Positions 52,700 to 62,542 are shown, counted from the stretch's first letter. The stretch is 64,000 nt of DNA from G963663315 sp965231905 (GCA_965231905.1 CBDDOO010000002.1:372001-436000), one strand, 5' to 3'. Made by a program: numbers and translations. The notes: generated by a model from the letters alone, not told the origin.

Positions 52700-54268
52700 A
52701 TGGCACGGGCAATCATGCTCCAGGGCGCCACCTCGAACGCTGGCAAGAGTGTCATTGCCGCCGGATTATGTCGGCTGCTTGCGAAAAAAGGGTTTCGCGT
52801 CTCACCATTCAAACCGCAGAATATGGCGCTGAACAGCGCGGTCACCGTGGACGGCGGTGAGGTGGGGCGTTCCCAGGCGGTGCAGGCTCTGGCCTGTGGC
52901 ATCCCGCCGCATACCGACATGAACCCGATTTTGCTGAAGCCGAACAGTGACAAGGGGGCGCAGGTCATCATCAACGGGCAGTCAATCGGTAACATGGGCG
53001 CAGTCGAATATCACGCCTTCAAAAAGACCGCGATTGATTACGCCCTGGCGGCATGGCATCGTCTGGACGCACAATACGACGTGGTTGTCATCGAAGGAGC
53101 GGGCAGTCCGGCGGAGATCAACCTGCGGGAAAATGATATTGCCAACATGGGATTCGCCACGGCGGTTGATTGCCCGGTGGCGCTGGTGGCGGATATAGAC
53201 CGTGGCGGTGTGTTCGCGCATTTGACCGGCACTATCGACTGTCTTGAACGGCGCGAACAGACTCTGGTCAGAGGGTTCTTGATCAACCGTTTCCGCGGCG
53301 ACCGTTCCCTGCTGGATTCAGGTATTGACTGGTTGACCCGCAAAACCTCGATTCCGACCCTGGGTGTGCTGCCCTTCCTGCCGGGATTGCATATTGAGGC
53401 GGAGGACGCGGTTGATCACCGGAATTTCTACGCGACTTCCGAAAGGGCATCGGGAAATCCGGAGGCGGGTGGGGCAACCACGGGGGGATTGTCCTCGCGG
53501 TCAGGATCCGGGGAAAGATTGCCCCCGCGATCAGCATCGCAAAAATTGAAAGTGGTCGTGCCCAGGATTCCCCGCATCAGCAATCACACCGATTTCGACG
53601 CGCTCCGGCTTCACCCGGCGGTGGAACTTGAGTTTGTCGGGCAGGGCGAACGCAAGAGCGCCTGTGATCTGGTGATTTTGCCGGGCAGCAAAAACACGAT
53701 GAACGACCTGAAGTGGTTGATCTCGAATGATTGGCCTGTCTGGATTCGGAGACATCTCAGGTACGGCGGCAAACTGATCGGTATCTGCGGAGGCTACCAG
53801 ATGATCGGCTCGCGGATTCATGATCCGCACGGCATCGAAGGCGACTCTGGCTCGATGGATGGTCTTGGCTTGATGGACTTCGAGACCACTTTGCAACCGA
53901 TTAAAAAACTGAAAAGGGTGAGCGGGACGCTGATCGGCAGCCATGCGAAAGTGACCGGCTACGAAATCCATGCGGGCCGTACTTCGCGAGCGGCCGAGGA
54001 GCGCCCGGCCATAGACCTCGCCGGAGAAAAAGAGGGCGTGATTTCCCCGGACAACCAAATCCTGTGCACTTATCTTCACGGGATTTTCGACCAGGACAGC
54101 GCCCGGCAGGCCCTGCTTGAATGGGCCGGACTCAAGACCGCGGGCGACCATCCATTCGACTACCAACAATTCCGGCTGCAGCAGATTGACCGGGTTGCCG
54201 AAATGCTGGAGCGGCAACTCGACTTGCCAGGCCTTGCCGACATCATCGGATTGCGCCTCCCGTGCTGA
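52700..54268 (+). CDS. cobQ: Cobyric acid synthase
   Basis: A 522-residue amidotransferase that amidates four side chains of adenosylcobyrinic acid a,c-diamide with glutamine and ATP. The N-terminal ATP-binding domain has MLQGATSNAGKSVIAAGLCR (P-loop-like), RVSPFKPQNMALNS and VVIEGAGSPAEINL. The C-terminal glutaminase has LIGICGGYQMIG with the nucleophilic Cys, and CTYLHGIFD with the catalytic His. A low-complexity insert of about 30 residues (near 250-285) separates the two and makes it longer than usual. AGGA lies 8 bases before the ATG. It overlaps cobD by 7 bases. Confidence 0.95.
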   Translation: MARAIMLQGATSNAGKSVIAAGLCRLLAKKGFRVSPFKPQNMALNSAVTVDGGEVGRSQAVQALACGIPPHTDMNPILLKPNSDKGAQVIINGQSIGNMGAVEYHAFKKTAIDYALAAWHRLDAQYDVVVIEGAGSPAEINLRENDIANMGFATAVDCPVALVADIDRGGVFAHLTGTIDCLERREQTLVRGFLINRFRGDRSLLDSGIDWLTRKTSIPTLGVLPFLPGLHIEAEDAVDHRNFYATSERASGNPEAGGATTGGLSSRSGSGERLPPRSASQKLKVVVPRIPRISNHTDFDALRLHPAVELEFVGQGERKSACDLVILPGSKNTMNDLKWLISNDWPVWIRRHLRYGGKLIGICGGYQMIGSRIHDPHGIEGDSGSMDGLGLMDFETTLQPIKKLKRVSGTLIGSHAKVTGYEIHAGRTSRAAEERPAIDLAGEKEGVISPDNQILCTYLHGIFDQDSARQALLEWAGLKTAGDHPFDYQQFRLQQIDRVAEMLERQLDLPGLADIIGLRLPC

Positions 54269-55212
54269 CCCTGTCAGCCGTATGGACCGTGTTGACTCCG
54301 GTCATCGTTTGTGCGGCGGCGCTGTTGTGTGATCGCGCGTTCGGTGAACCCCGCCACCATCCTCTGGCGGCTTTCGGTCAACTTGCAAACCGGCTCGAAC
54401 GCAGACTCAACCAGGATTCGCGAAAATCCCGGAAAAGGCGGCTCGGCGGATTCGCGGTGGCCCTGCTGGTCGCGGTTCCGGGACTGTGTGTGTATTGGGT
54501 GCAAAGCCGTATTCCCGGATTGGTTCCGGGCGCATTGTTCGATATCCTGGTCCTCACTATCGTGATTGGCTGGCGCAGTATGAAGGAACATGCCGGTGAC
54601 GTTGCCGGCGCACTTGATGCCGGTAATCTTGCACAGGCGCGGGAAAAGCTGTCCCGCATCGTCAGCCGCGAAACCGGGGACATGAAGGCGGATGAAATCC
54701 CCGGACCGGTCATCGAATCGCTGCTGGAGAATGGCAATGATTGCCTGTTCGCCTCGTTGTTCTGGTATGCCGTATTGGGCCCGGCCGGCGCGGTGGCGCA
54801 CCGCTTGTCGAATACTCTGGATGCGATGTGGGGCTATAAAACGGAGCGGTTTGTCGATTTCGGCTGCGTTGCGGCCCGGCTGGATGACCTGCTGGGTTGG
54901 ATTCCGGCCCGACTCACTGCGCTCTGTTACGCCTTGTCGGGGGCATTTCGTCACGCCATCCGGGCCGCGCGCAACCAGGCGGGTAAACACAAAAGTCCGA
55001 ATGGCGGTCTGGTGATGGCAGCCGGCGCCGGCGCTCTCAATATCACCATTGGCGGCCCGGCGGTTTATCGCGGCTTGCGGGAAGACAAGATCGTACTCGG
55101 CGCCGGGGAGGTCGCTACTCCTGCGGACATTGCTCGCGCGGTCCGGCTGATCGAAAGGAGCGCTATAATGTGGCTGGCGGGCTATGCCGGTATATTGGGG
55201 TGGGCGGCCTGA
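54262..55212 (+). CDS. cobD: Adenosylcobinamide-phosphate synthase
   Basis: A 316-residue membrane protein (CobD/CbiB) that attaches aminopropanol (phosphate) to adenosylcobyric acid. Motifs: CDRAFGEPRHHPLAAFGQL near the start, DRLSNTLDAMWGYKTERFVDFG-like AHRLSNTLDAMWGYKTERF, ARLDDLLGWIPARLTAL and GGLVMAAGAGALNITIGGP. Several hydrophobic spans are visible. It starts with GTG at 54262 inside cobQ. Its 3' end overlaps the 3' end of cobN on the other strand by 31 bases. Confidence 0.93.
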   Translation: MLTLSAVWTVLTPVIVCAAALLCDRAFGEPRHHPLAAFGQLANRLERRLNQDSRKSRKRRLGGFAVALLVAVPGLCVYWVQSRIPGLVPGALFDILVLTIVIGWRSMKEHAGDVAGALDAGNLAQAREKLSRIVSRETGDMKADEIPGPVIESLLENGNDCLFASLFWYAVLGPAGAVAHRLSNTLDAMWGYKTERFVDFGCVAARLDDLLGWIPARLTALCYALSGAFRHAIRAARNQAGKHKSPNGGLVMAAGAGALNITIGGPAVYRGLREDKIVLGAGEVATPADIARAVRLIERSAIMWLAGYAGILGWAA

Positions 55213-58200
55213 CCGCTCTGACTGCTCCCCGGCAACACTTCCAGCGTGCGGTCGATTTGCAGGATGGCCCCGGTCAGCAGTTGGCGATAGTCTCCGGGAG
55301 CCTGCCACAGCCCTCTTTGTTGCGCTTCCAGCAACCGTTCGGCCATCTCCTTCAGGGCCTGCGGGTTCGACTGTTCCATGAAAGCCCGGTTTTCAGGATC
55401 AACCACCAGCGCATCGGTGACCGCTTCATATTGATAATCATCAATCAGGCCGGTGGTGGCGTCGTAGGCGAACAGATAGTCCACTGACGCCGCCATTTCA
55501 AACGCGCCCTTGTAACCATGCTCACGCATGGCGGTGATCCATTTGGGGTTGATTACCCGGCTGCGAATGACCCGGTTGATCTCTTCTTTCAGCGTCCTTA
55601 CCTTGGGGTTGGCCGGGTTCGAGTGATCACCGTGCCAGATAACCGGTTGTTGCCCGCGCAGGACTTCAACCGCATTGCTCATGCCCCCCTGAAACTGGTA
55701 ATAATCATCGGAATCCAGCAAATCGTGTTCCCGGTTGTCCTGATTTTGTACCACTGCCTCCAACTGGCCCAGACGCGATTCGAATGAAGCGAAGGCCGCC
55801 TCGCCGAAATGCGACTGGCTGTAACTGTAACCTCCCCAGTTGACATAAGCCTGGGCCAGGTCGCGGCCATCCTTCCAGGTCCCCTGGTCAATCAGTCCCT
55901 GCAATCCGGCGCCGTAACCGCCGGGTTTGGATCCGAAAACCCGAAACCGCGCGTGAACTGCGGCCTGTCCGCCGTCCATGCCATCGGCAATCAGGCGTTT
56001 TCTGTCGATTTCCATATTCTCCCGGATTACATTGCTGTCTCCGGGTTCTTCATATTCCGCCAGCGTCTGTACCGCGGTATCGAACAGCCGGGCAACATTC
56101 GGGAATGCGTCCCGGAAAAACCCTGAAATCCGGAGTGTCACATCAACCCGTGGCCGACCCAGCTGAAAACCGGGAATAACCTCGATATCCACCACCCGGC
56201 CAGAGCCTTCCGCCCAGACCGGACGCACTCCGATCAGCGCGAAAGCCTGGGCGATGTCATCCCCTCCGGTGCGCATGGTCGAGGTGCCCCATACCGACAG
56301 TCCCAGTTGGCGGGGGTATTCGCCCTGTTCCTGCAAGTGTCTGGCGAGCAACTCGTCGGCAGACCGCTGTCCCAGTTCCCAGGCGCTCCGGGTCGGAATC
56401 GAACGCGAGTCCAGTGAGTAGAAGTTGCGTCCGGTCGGCAACACGTCGAGCCGTCCGCGGGTCGGGGCGCCTGACGGTCCGGCGGGCACGAACCGTCCCT
56501 CCAGCGCTCCGACCAGATTGGCGATTTCATCTCTTGCCGAGTCCCGGACCGCGCCCGCCACCACCTGGACGATGTATCGCAGCAACGGTTTTGTAGTCAC
56601 AAGCGCCGGGTCAATCGGTTTGCCGCACAACGCTTCCTGTACACATTGTTCGGCGAGTTGTTCCAGCCGCTCCCGCGTATCCGCCTCGGTGCGCCAGCTC
56701 GAAGCGCACAGCGTCGCCAGGATTTGCGGGCGCGTTCCATGCCAGGGGGCGGCCGGGTCGAATTTCAGGGGGTCGAATGGCTGATCACCGTTGACCAGGC
56801 CCAGATCATGGCTCAGGCAATAGAGCAATCCGCTGTCCTCCAACCGTTCCCCGCGGGGAAGGCGGGTCAGCGCCACCAGTGTTTCAGCCAGTTTGTGGGG
56901 TTCGGGAAGCCCTCCGAAACGATGCAGGCCATAGCGAATCGAGGATTCTTTCAGTTCACACAGCCAGGCATCCAGCCGGCCAAGCAGTATGTCCTGGTCA
57001 TTTTCAATGTCCACGCCGATTTCCTGATGCAGGTTGGACTCTTCCAGTTTCTGCAGAATCCTGTCCTTGAGCCAGGCTTCACGCCGGCTGTCGAGACCGG
57101 CGGCCTGATAATATTCGTCCATCCAGTTTTCCAGTTCGAGCAGGTCGCCATAGATTTCCGCCCGCGCCATCGGCGGTGTCAGATGGTCGAGAACGACGGC
57201 TCCCGCGCGGCGTTTCGCCTGCGCCCCTTCGCCGGGGTCGTTGACGATAAAGGGGTACAGGTGCGGCATCGGCCCCAGAATAATATCCGGCCAGCACTGC
57301 CCACAAAGCGCGACACTTTTACCCGGCAGCCATTCGAGATTGCCATGCTTGCCGACATGAACCACAGCGTCCGCCCGCCAGACGTGCCGCAGCCAGAAGT
57401 AAAAAGCGATATATCCGTGCGGTGGAACCAGGTCCGGGTCATGATAGCAGGCAGCCACATCCAGATTGTATCCACGGGCCGGTTGTATGCCGACAAAGGT
57501 ATCACCGATTCGTATACCGGATACCATGATTCGCCCGTTTCTGAACATCGGGTCACTTTGCGGGGTTCCCCAGCGCTGCATGATCTGGTCCTGATTATCT
57601 CGCGGCAGTGGTTCGAACCATTCCAGGTAATCATCCAGCGCCAGGCTCTGATTGCAGGCTTTGATCGGATTCGTGTCCGCGTCATTGGTGACTGCTGACT
57701 GCAACAGCGACATCATCGTATCCCCGTTTTCAGGAATGTCATCAACCGGGAAACCCGCTTGTTGCAACGCGCGCAGGATATTGATGACCGATGCCGGAGT
57801 GTCGAGACCGACGCCATTCCCGATTCTGCCGTTGCGGGTGGGGTAATTAGCCAGTATCAGCGCGACGCGCTTGTCACTGTTCGGCCGGGTCGACAAGGCC
57901 GCCCACTTCGCGGCCAGCGTGGCGACGAACCGGCCCCGCTCCGGGTTCAGCCGGTAACGGATGACATCCATCTGGGTTTGCTCGCTGTGCCGAAACAGAG
58001 TCTTGAAGCTGACCGCAGGTCCGATAATCCTGCCGTCGTATTCCGGCAGCGCAACGTTCATCGCGATATCCCGACTGTGCAACCCCTGGGCCGACTGGGC
58101 CCAGTCCTGTTCGCTGTTGGCGGCCAGGATGGCCTGAATGACCGGGATATTCCTCTCAAAAAGCCGGGTTGGAACCTGAGGCTCACCGGACAGGGACGCA

Positions 58201-59045
58201 TTGCCTTCGACATGCTGGGAAAAACTGGTCGTATTGATCACGATATGGCAGCCGGACTGTTCGATCAGATGGTTGACAGCCCTCATGCAATCCGGGTTTT
58301 TCAGGGAAAGGACGGCCACCGCAAGGGTGTTGAATTCCGTCTCCAGGATTTCGATGAAGCGGTCAAAGGCGTCGGTATTGCCTGACTGGACATGGCTGCG
58401 ATAGAACAACAGCAAGGCGGAGGGTTTGGCCTCATCTCTCGACTCCAGCCATTGGTCCAGTGAGATTGACTGTCGCAACGGGTCATAAATCAGCGAAAAG
58501 GGCAGCCTCACGGGAGGCGGAACAGCCGACTGGCCTGGTTGCGCCGCTCCCCCCTGATCGAAAAACTGTTCAACCAGAAACGCAAACAGGCTGGATGTGT
58601 TTTGTTTCCCGCCCTCGCGCAGATAACGCCATATCGCATAATGCTGTGCGGGGTGGCAATTGGATATCCTGACCAACTGCGGGTCGGGATGATCATCGCC
58701 GGGAACCACGACCAGATTGATTTTGCGTTGCGCCGCCAGCACGGTCAGCCGGTCGATACCGTACTGCCAGTAAGCGCTGCCGCCGAGCAGGGAAACCAGG
58801 ATCAGACTGGCGTGTCGCAGGACTGAATGTTCGTACAGGTCATAAGCGGCCGGTTTTGCCAGATTGACCAGATTGGCCAGCCGCACGGCCGGAGTATGCC
58901 CGCCAGGCATGTCGGCGCCTTCAGCCAGCAGGCCGAGCGAGGTATCCTGGGAGGACAGGATGATGATTTCAGCCGGACTCTGTTGCAGGTCGATGATGCC
59001 TTCTTCATCGTTAAAACCGCCAGGTCTGGCTGCCAGTAAGTGCAT
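55182..59045 (-). CDS. cobN: Aerobic cobaltochelatase, CobN subunit
   Basis: A 1287-residue large subunit that inserts cobalt into hydrogenobyrinic acid a,c-diamide together with the CobS and CobT ATPase subunits. Visible blocks include VVHVGKHGNLEWLPGKSVALCGQCWPD, ALIGVRPVWAEGSGRVVDIEVIPGFQLGRPRVDVTLRISGFFRDAFPN and the C-terminal YKGAFEMAASVDYLFAYDATTGLIDDYQYEAV, all in the family order, and the length is typical. CobS and CobT are not in this window. It ends the leftward cob operon, 10 bases after cobW, and overlaps cobD at the tail. Confidence 0.97.
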   Translation of the reverse strand: MHLLAARPGGFNDEEGIIDLQQSPAEIIILSSQDTSLGLLAEGADMPGGHTPAVRLANLVNLAKPAAYDLYEHSVLRHASLILVSLLGGSAYWQYGIDRLTVLAAQRKINLVVVPGDDHPDPQLVRISNCHPAQHYAIWRYLREGGKQNTSSLFAFLVEQFFDQGGAAQPGQSAVPPPVRLPFSLIYDPLRQSISLDQWLESRDEAKPSALLLFYRSHVQSGNTDAFDRFIEILETEFNTLAVAVLSLKNPDCMRAVNHLIEQSGCHIVINTTSFSQHVEGNASLSGEPQVPTRLFERNIPVIQAILAANSEQDWAQSAQGLHSRDIAMNVALPEYDGRIIGPAVSFKTLFRHSEQTQMDVIRYRLNPERGRFVATLAAKWAALSTRPNSDKRVALILANYPTRNGRIGNGVGLDTPASVINILRALQQAGFPVDDIPENGDTMMSLLQSAVTNDADTNPIKACNQSLALDDYLEWFEPLPRDNQDQIMQRWGTPQSDPMFRNGRIMVSGIRIGDTFVGIQPARGYNLDVAACYHDPDLVPPHGYIAFYFWLRHVWRADAVVHVGKHGNLEWLPGKSVALCGQCWPDIILGPMPHLYPFIVNDPGEGAQAKRRAGAVVLDHLTPPMARAEIYGDLLELENWMDEYYQAAGLDSRREAWLKDRILQKLEESNLHQEIGVDIENDQDILLGRLDAWLCELKESSIRYGLHRFGGLPEPHKLAETLVALTRLPRGERLEDSGLLYCLSHDLGLVNGDQPFDPLKFDPAAPWHGTRPQILATLCASSWRTEADTRERLEQLAEQCVQEALCGKPIDPALVTTKPLLRYIVQVVAGAVRDSARDEIANLVGALEGRFVPAGPSGAPTRGRLDVLPTGRNFYSLDSRSIPTRSAWELGQRSADELLARHLQEQGEYPRQLGLSVWGTSTMRTGGDDIAQAFALIGVRPVWAEGSGRVVDIEVIPGFQLGRPRVDVTLRISGFFRDAFPNVARLFDTAVQTLAEYEEPGDSNVIRENMEIDRKRLIADGMDGGQAAVHARFRVFGSKPGGYGAGLQGLIDQGTWKDGRDLAQAYVNWGGYSYSQSHFGEAAFASFESRLGQLEAVVQNQDNREHDLLDSDDYYQFQGGMSNAVEVLRGQQPVIWHGDHSNPANPKVRTLKEEINRVIRSRVINPKWITAMREHGYKGAFEMAASVDYLFAYDATTGLIDDYQYEAVTDALVVDPENRAFMEQSNPQALKEMAERLLEAQQRGLWQAPGDYRQLLTGAILQIDRTLEVLPGSSQSGQAAHPNIPA

Positions 59046-59055
59046 ACCCGGTCAG

Positions 59056-60159
59056 TCAGCCGCCAGAACGGTTTTGCAATGCCGATTCAATATCCTTCGC
59101 GTTGAGTCCCTTGCCGATGAACACCAGTTTACTCCCGCGTTCTTCGTTATGATGCCAGAGCCGGTCGAAATAACAGTCGATGCGGTCGCCAACTCCCTGA
59201 AATACCTGGCGCATCGGCTTGCCCGGCAGGGCCAGAAACCCCTTTACCCGGTAGATTGTGTTGTCTTGTATCAGTTGTCTGACGGCGCGGGTGATAAATT
59301 CGCCATCGACTTCCCCGAATTGGATGCACACCGAGTCGAAATGGTCGTGGGCGTGGTCATGCTCGCGGCCATGCTGGTGTTGATCATCGTGATGGGTATG
59401 CACGTTCTCGATGTTTTCTTCCGCCGCGAGCTGAAGTCCCATAATCAGTTTTTGATCGACTGTTCCGTTTGCCACTTCGACAATCCTGACCCCATCCGGG
59501 AGGTATGGTTCAAGCCTGTCGCGAACCTGTCGGATTTGCCGGTCAGATACCTTGTCCGCTTTACTGATGATGACCATATCCGCGGACACCAGTTGATCTT
59601 CCAGCAATTCACGCAGGGAAGGATCATGGTCGAGGCCGGGGTCCCGCTGCCGTTGCACGCGCACCCGCTCCGGGTCATCGGCCAGCCTGCCGTCTGCTAT
59701 GGCCGGGCCATCGACAACGGTAATCACGCAATCAACGGTAAAGAACTGCCTGATTTCAGGCCAGTTGAAAGCCTGCACCAATGGCTTCGGCAATGCCAGC
59801 CCGGAGGTTTCAATCAGGACATGATCGATATCCCCCCGGCGTTGGACCAGATGTTTCATTACGGGCAGAAATTCCTCCTCCACCGTGCAGCAGATACAGC
59901 CATTCGCCAGTTCATAGATTCCGTCCGCAGCGGTGTCCGCGGCAGGGAGCCGGGCCGTATCCTGCCCGCTGTCCGGGTCGTCACATCCCAGGGCACAGCT
60001 TCTCAACAAGTCCGCGTCAATATCCAGTTCACCGAATTCATTGACAATGACGGCAATGCGTTTGCCGTTCGCCTGCCGGATCACATTCGACAGCAGTGTG
60101 GTTTTACCACTGCCGAGGAAGCCGGTGACGACGGTGGCCGGGATTTTATCGAGTTTCAT
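59056..60159 (-). CDS. cobW: CobW-type GTPase metallochaperone
   Basis: A 367-residue G3E-family GTPase, thought to deliver cobalt (or another metal) to CobN-type chelatase. P-loop GFLGSGKTTLLSNV, the metal site GCICCTVEEEF, SKAD GTP-specificity motif (IISKADKVSD) and a His-rich stretch near 235-255 (HTHHDDQHQHGREHDHAHDH) that may bind metal. The C-terminal CobW_C domain follows (YRVKGFLALPGKP). Located between cobM and cobN in the operon; a 4-base overlap joins it to cobM. Confidence 0.94.
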   Translation of the reverse strand: MKLDKIPATVVTGFLGSGKTTLLSNVIRQANGKRIAVIVNEFGELDIDADLLRSCALGCDDPDSGQDTARLPAADTAADGIYELANGCICCTVEEEFLPVMKHLVQRRGDIDHVLIETSGLALPKPLVQAFNWPEIRQFFTVDCVITVVDGPAIADGRLADDPERVRVQRQRDPGLDHDPSLRELLEDQLVSADMVIISKADKVSDRQIRQVRDRLEPYLPDGVRIVEVANGTVDQKLIMGLQLAAEENIENVHTHHDDQHQHGREHDHAHDHFDSVCIQFGEVDGEFITRAVRQLIQDNTIYRVKGFLALPGKPMRQVFQGVGDRIDCYFDRLWHHNEERGSKLVFIGKGLNAKDIESALQNRSGG

Positions 60160-60956
60160 GCTCTTTTCACCTTCCTCGGATGGTCGGGTTTTCTTTTCGG
60201 TCGATAGACATGGGCCTGGTTGCGGTCATACAGGAATGAATCGCTGAACTGATCCGGGTCCAGCACATGCCCCACCAGAATCAGGCTGGTCCGGGTGAAT
60301 TTTCTCTCCCGAACCCTGGCGACGATGTCGGACAGAATGCCGCAGACAAAGTCCTGTTCCGGCCAGCCTGTACGGTAACACACTGCGACCGGGCAGGATT
60401 CACCGTAATGCGGAATCAGTTCGCGGACGATTTTATGGATATGACTGACGCCGAGATGAATCGCCAGGGTCGCGCCATGCCGGGCCAGACTGTCCAGATT
60501 CTCGTTTTCCGGCATCGGGGTTTTTGCGCCGTAACGGGTGTGGATGACCGTCTGTGTGACCCCGGACAGGGTCAGTTCTTTTTTCAGCCAGGCCGCTGAC
60601 GCGCTGGTCGCGGTCACCCCCGGAACCACCTGGAAGGGAATGTCGAGCCGGTCCAGCCGGCGCATCTGTTCACCGATCGCTCCATAAATCGACGGGTCTC
60701 CGGAATGTACCCTGGCGACGTCCCGGCCTCCGGCATGGGCCGCGCGGACGCGGTCGATGATTTCATCGAGATTCAGCGGCGCCGTATCTTCGATGATCAC
60801 TTCGCCTTCCGCCTGTGTCCCCGCGTCCTCAAGGACTTCTTCGGGAACCAGTGATCCGGCGTAAAGAATGACCGGACAACGCCGGATCAGGTTCAATCCC
60901 TTTACGGTGATCAGTTCCGGGTCTCCCGGCCCGGCGCCAATGAAATACACGGTCAT
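60156..60956 (-). CDS. cobM: Precorrin-4 C11-methyltransferase
   Basis: A 266-residue SAM-dependent tetrapyrrole methylase. Start MTVYFIGAGPGDPELITVKG carries the SAM-site GAGPGDPELIT; GRDVARVHSGDPSIYGAIGEQ and VVPGVTATSASAAWLKKELT are the other family blocks. It methylates C11 of precorrin-4. ATG 60956 overlaps the cobJ stop (ATGA), and its own stop overlaps cobW. A longer frame to 61004 is disregarded for this reason. Confidence 0.94.
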   Translation of the reverse strand: MTVYFIGAGPGDPELITVKGLNLIRRCPVILYAGSLVPEEVLEDAGTQAEGEVIIEDTAPLNLDEIIDRVRAAHAGGRDVARVHSGDPSIYGAIGEQMRRLDRLDIPFQVVPGVTATSASAAWLKKELTLSGVTQTVIHTRYGAKTPMPENENLDSLARHGATLAIHLGVSHIHKIVRELIPHYGESCPVAVCYRTGWPEQDFVCGILSDIVARVRERKFTRTSLILVGHVLDPDQFSDSFLYDRNQAHVYRPKRKPDHPRKVKRA

Positions 60957-61759
60957 CCGGATTCGCCGGGCTTTTTTGAGTATCCGCGCGGGGTGTAGAC
61001 CCATTCGCGGTTCAAAAGGGGGTTGATGAACTGCCTGGACTCGCTGTTGCCAACGGATACGCAGGTAAACATGTCGATATTGCCGGCGTCCAGGCTGCCC
61101 AGGGTGGTAATGTCGGTCTGGTGACCGCTCCGTGTCAGGTTGCGGCCCGCTACTACCGGCGTTGACGCCGCCCGGTATTCAAGCAATATGTCCCGCGCGC
61201 GGCCCAGTTGCCAGTCTCTCCGTTTCGATACCGGATTATAAAAGGAAACCACGAAATCACCGGCTCCAGCCGCATGAATCCTGTTTTCGATGACCGGCCA
61301 GGGGGTCAGTAGATCAGACAGCGAAATACTGCAGAAATCATGCCCAAGCAGCGCTCCGGCGCAACTCGAATTGGCTTGCATGGCGCTGATTCCGGGGATG
61401 ATTTCAATCTCCACCTGCAACCATTCAGGATGGTTCTGCGCGCCGTTCAACTGGCCGTCAATCAACTCCAGGACCAGCGCCGCCATCGCGTAGATACCGA
61501 TGTCCCCGCTGGACAGCAGGGCGGTGGTCTTGCCGCCCGCGGCCAGATCAAGCGCAAGTTCGGCACGCTCGGCTTCTGCCCCCAGTTCGTGCTGATGACA
61601 CTGTTTCCCGGCCCACAATCCATCAATTTGCTGCCCCAGCAAGTCAATATAAAGGCGGTATGCGACCACATCGGTAGCCGCCCTGATTGCGTCCATCGCC
61701 CGGGTCGGGATCAATGCCTGATCACCGGGGCCGGTACTGACCAGATACAGACGGGTCAT
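60953..61759 (-). CDS. cobJ: Precorrin-3B C17-methyltransferase
   Basis: A 268-residue member of the tetrapyrrole methylase family that contracts the ring during C17 methylation. It starts MTRLYLVSTGPGDQALIPTRAM, with the SAM loop STGPGD, then ALLSSGDIGIYAMAALVLEL and IIPGISAMQANSSCAGALLGHDFCSISLSDLLTPW, specific for CobJ/CbiH. No C-terminal extension is seen, so it is the simple form. ATG 61759 is preferred over a TTG one codon upstream. It lies 6 bases after the cbiG stop and overlaps cobM. Confidence 0.94.
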   Translation of the reverse strand: MTRLYLVSTGPGDQALIPTRAMDAIRAATDVVAYRLYIDLLGQQIDGLWAGKQCHQHELGAEAERAELALDLAAGGKTTALLSSGDIGIYAMAALVLELIDGQLNGAQNHPEWLQVEIEIIPGISAMQANSSCAGALLGHDFCSISLSDLLTPWPVIENRIHAAGAGDFVVSFYNPVSKRRDWQLGRARDILLEYRAASTPVVAGRNLTRSGHQTDITTLGSLDAGNIDMFTCVSVGNSESRQFINPLLNREWVYTPRGYSKKPGESG

Positions 61760-61765
61760 CAAACT

Positions 61766-62542
61766 TTACCTGCGCGGCAGATAGCTGCGAGCTACCGCGA
61801 TGGTGGCCCTCGCATTTTTTTGCTTGGGCAGTACCAGTTCGGCCCAACTGCCTGTGATTTGTGCCGCCGCAACCAGAGCAGCCGCCTCGGCCACGCCATA
61901 ACATCCCACCTCCCGGAAAACAGTCTCCGATTTTTCAGTCAATTGATCCTCGACGCTTCTCAAATGCTGTGCCGGCCAGGTCCGAAAAGGCAGCGCAAGG
62001 TCTGCGGCAGTGGCGACCAGACAGGGTTCATCGGCTTTCAGGTCAATGCTGGCCAATGCACAGAGCGATTCACTGACGCCCGGTATGGCGGAGGCTTTGT
62101 CCAGCAGTTCGTTGATCATCTCCACCGGACAGTTGCGGTCACAGCCGATGCCGAGCGTATAAACCGGTTGTCCGTAGTCACCGGAGGAAGTGGTCACGCA
62201 ACGGGCGCCGATACGCTCCGCGATGCGCCGGGCCAGCGCGTCCGCCCCGCCCTGATGCCCGGATAGAAGCGGGATGACATGATCGCCGGATTCATCCAGC
62301 GCCACCACCGCGGGATCCCGGTATTTGTCTTGCAGCGTCGGCGCCAGGGCACGAATCACAATCCCGATGGAGCAGATGAAAATACAGTCATGGCCTTGTG
62401 TGAAGTCGTTCTGCACGGTTTCGATGAACGGGGTTGCCCGGTGTTTGTGAATGCTGGCGGGGACCACGTCCAGCAGCCTTATCCCAAGCGCGCGTCCTGG
62501 CTCGGTCAGGCTGTATATGATGGCGGGCCGCTTGCGGGTCAT
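61766..62542 (-). CDS. cbiG: Cobalt-precorrin-5A hydrolase-like protein (CbiG, short form)
   Basis: A 258-residue protein. The N-terminal domain has FICSIGIVIRALAPTLQDKYRDPAVVALDESGDHVIPLLSGHQGGADALAR, the CbiG_N signature that opens the delta-lactone of precorrin-5A. The C-terminal domain (LGIGCDRNCPVEMINELLDKA to the end) is the CobE/CbiG_C type. The middle domain present in Salmonella CbiG (351 residues) is missing, with the two domains joined directly near residue 125. It overlaps the cobI stop (ATGA at 62539-62542). Confidence 0.88.
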   Translation of the reverse strand: MTRKRPAIIYSLTEPGRALGIRLLDVVPASIHKHRATPFIETVQNDFTQGHDCIFICSIGIVIRALAPTLQDKYRDPAVVALDESGDHVIPLLSGHQGGADALARRIAERIGARCVTTSSGDYGQPVYTLGIGCDRNCPVEMINELLDKASAIPGVSESLCALASIDLKADEPCLVATAADLALPFRTWPAQHLRSVEDQLTEKSETVFREVGCYGVAEAAALVAAAQITGSWAELVLPKQKNARATIAVARSYLPRR

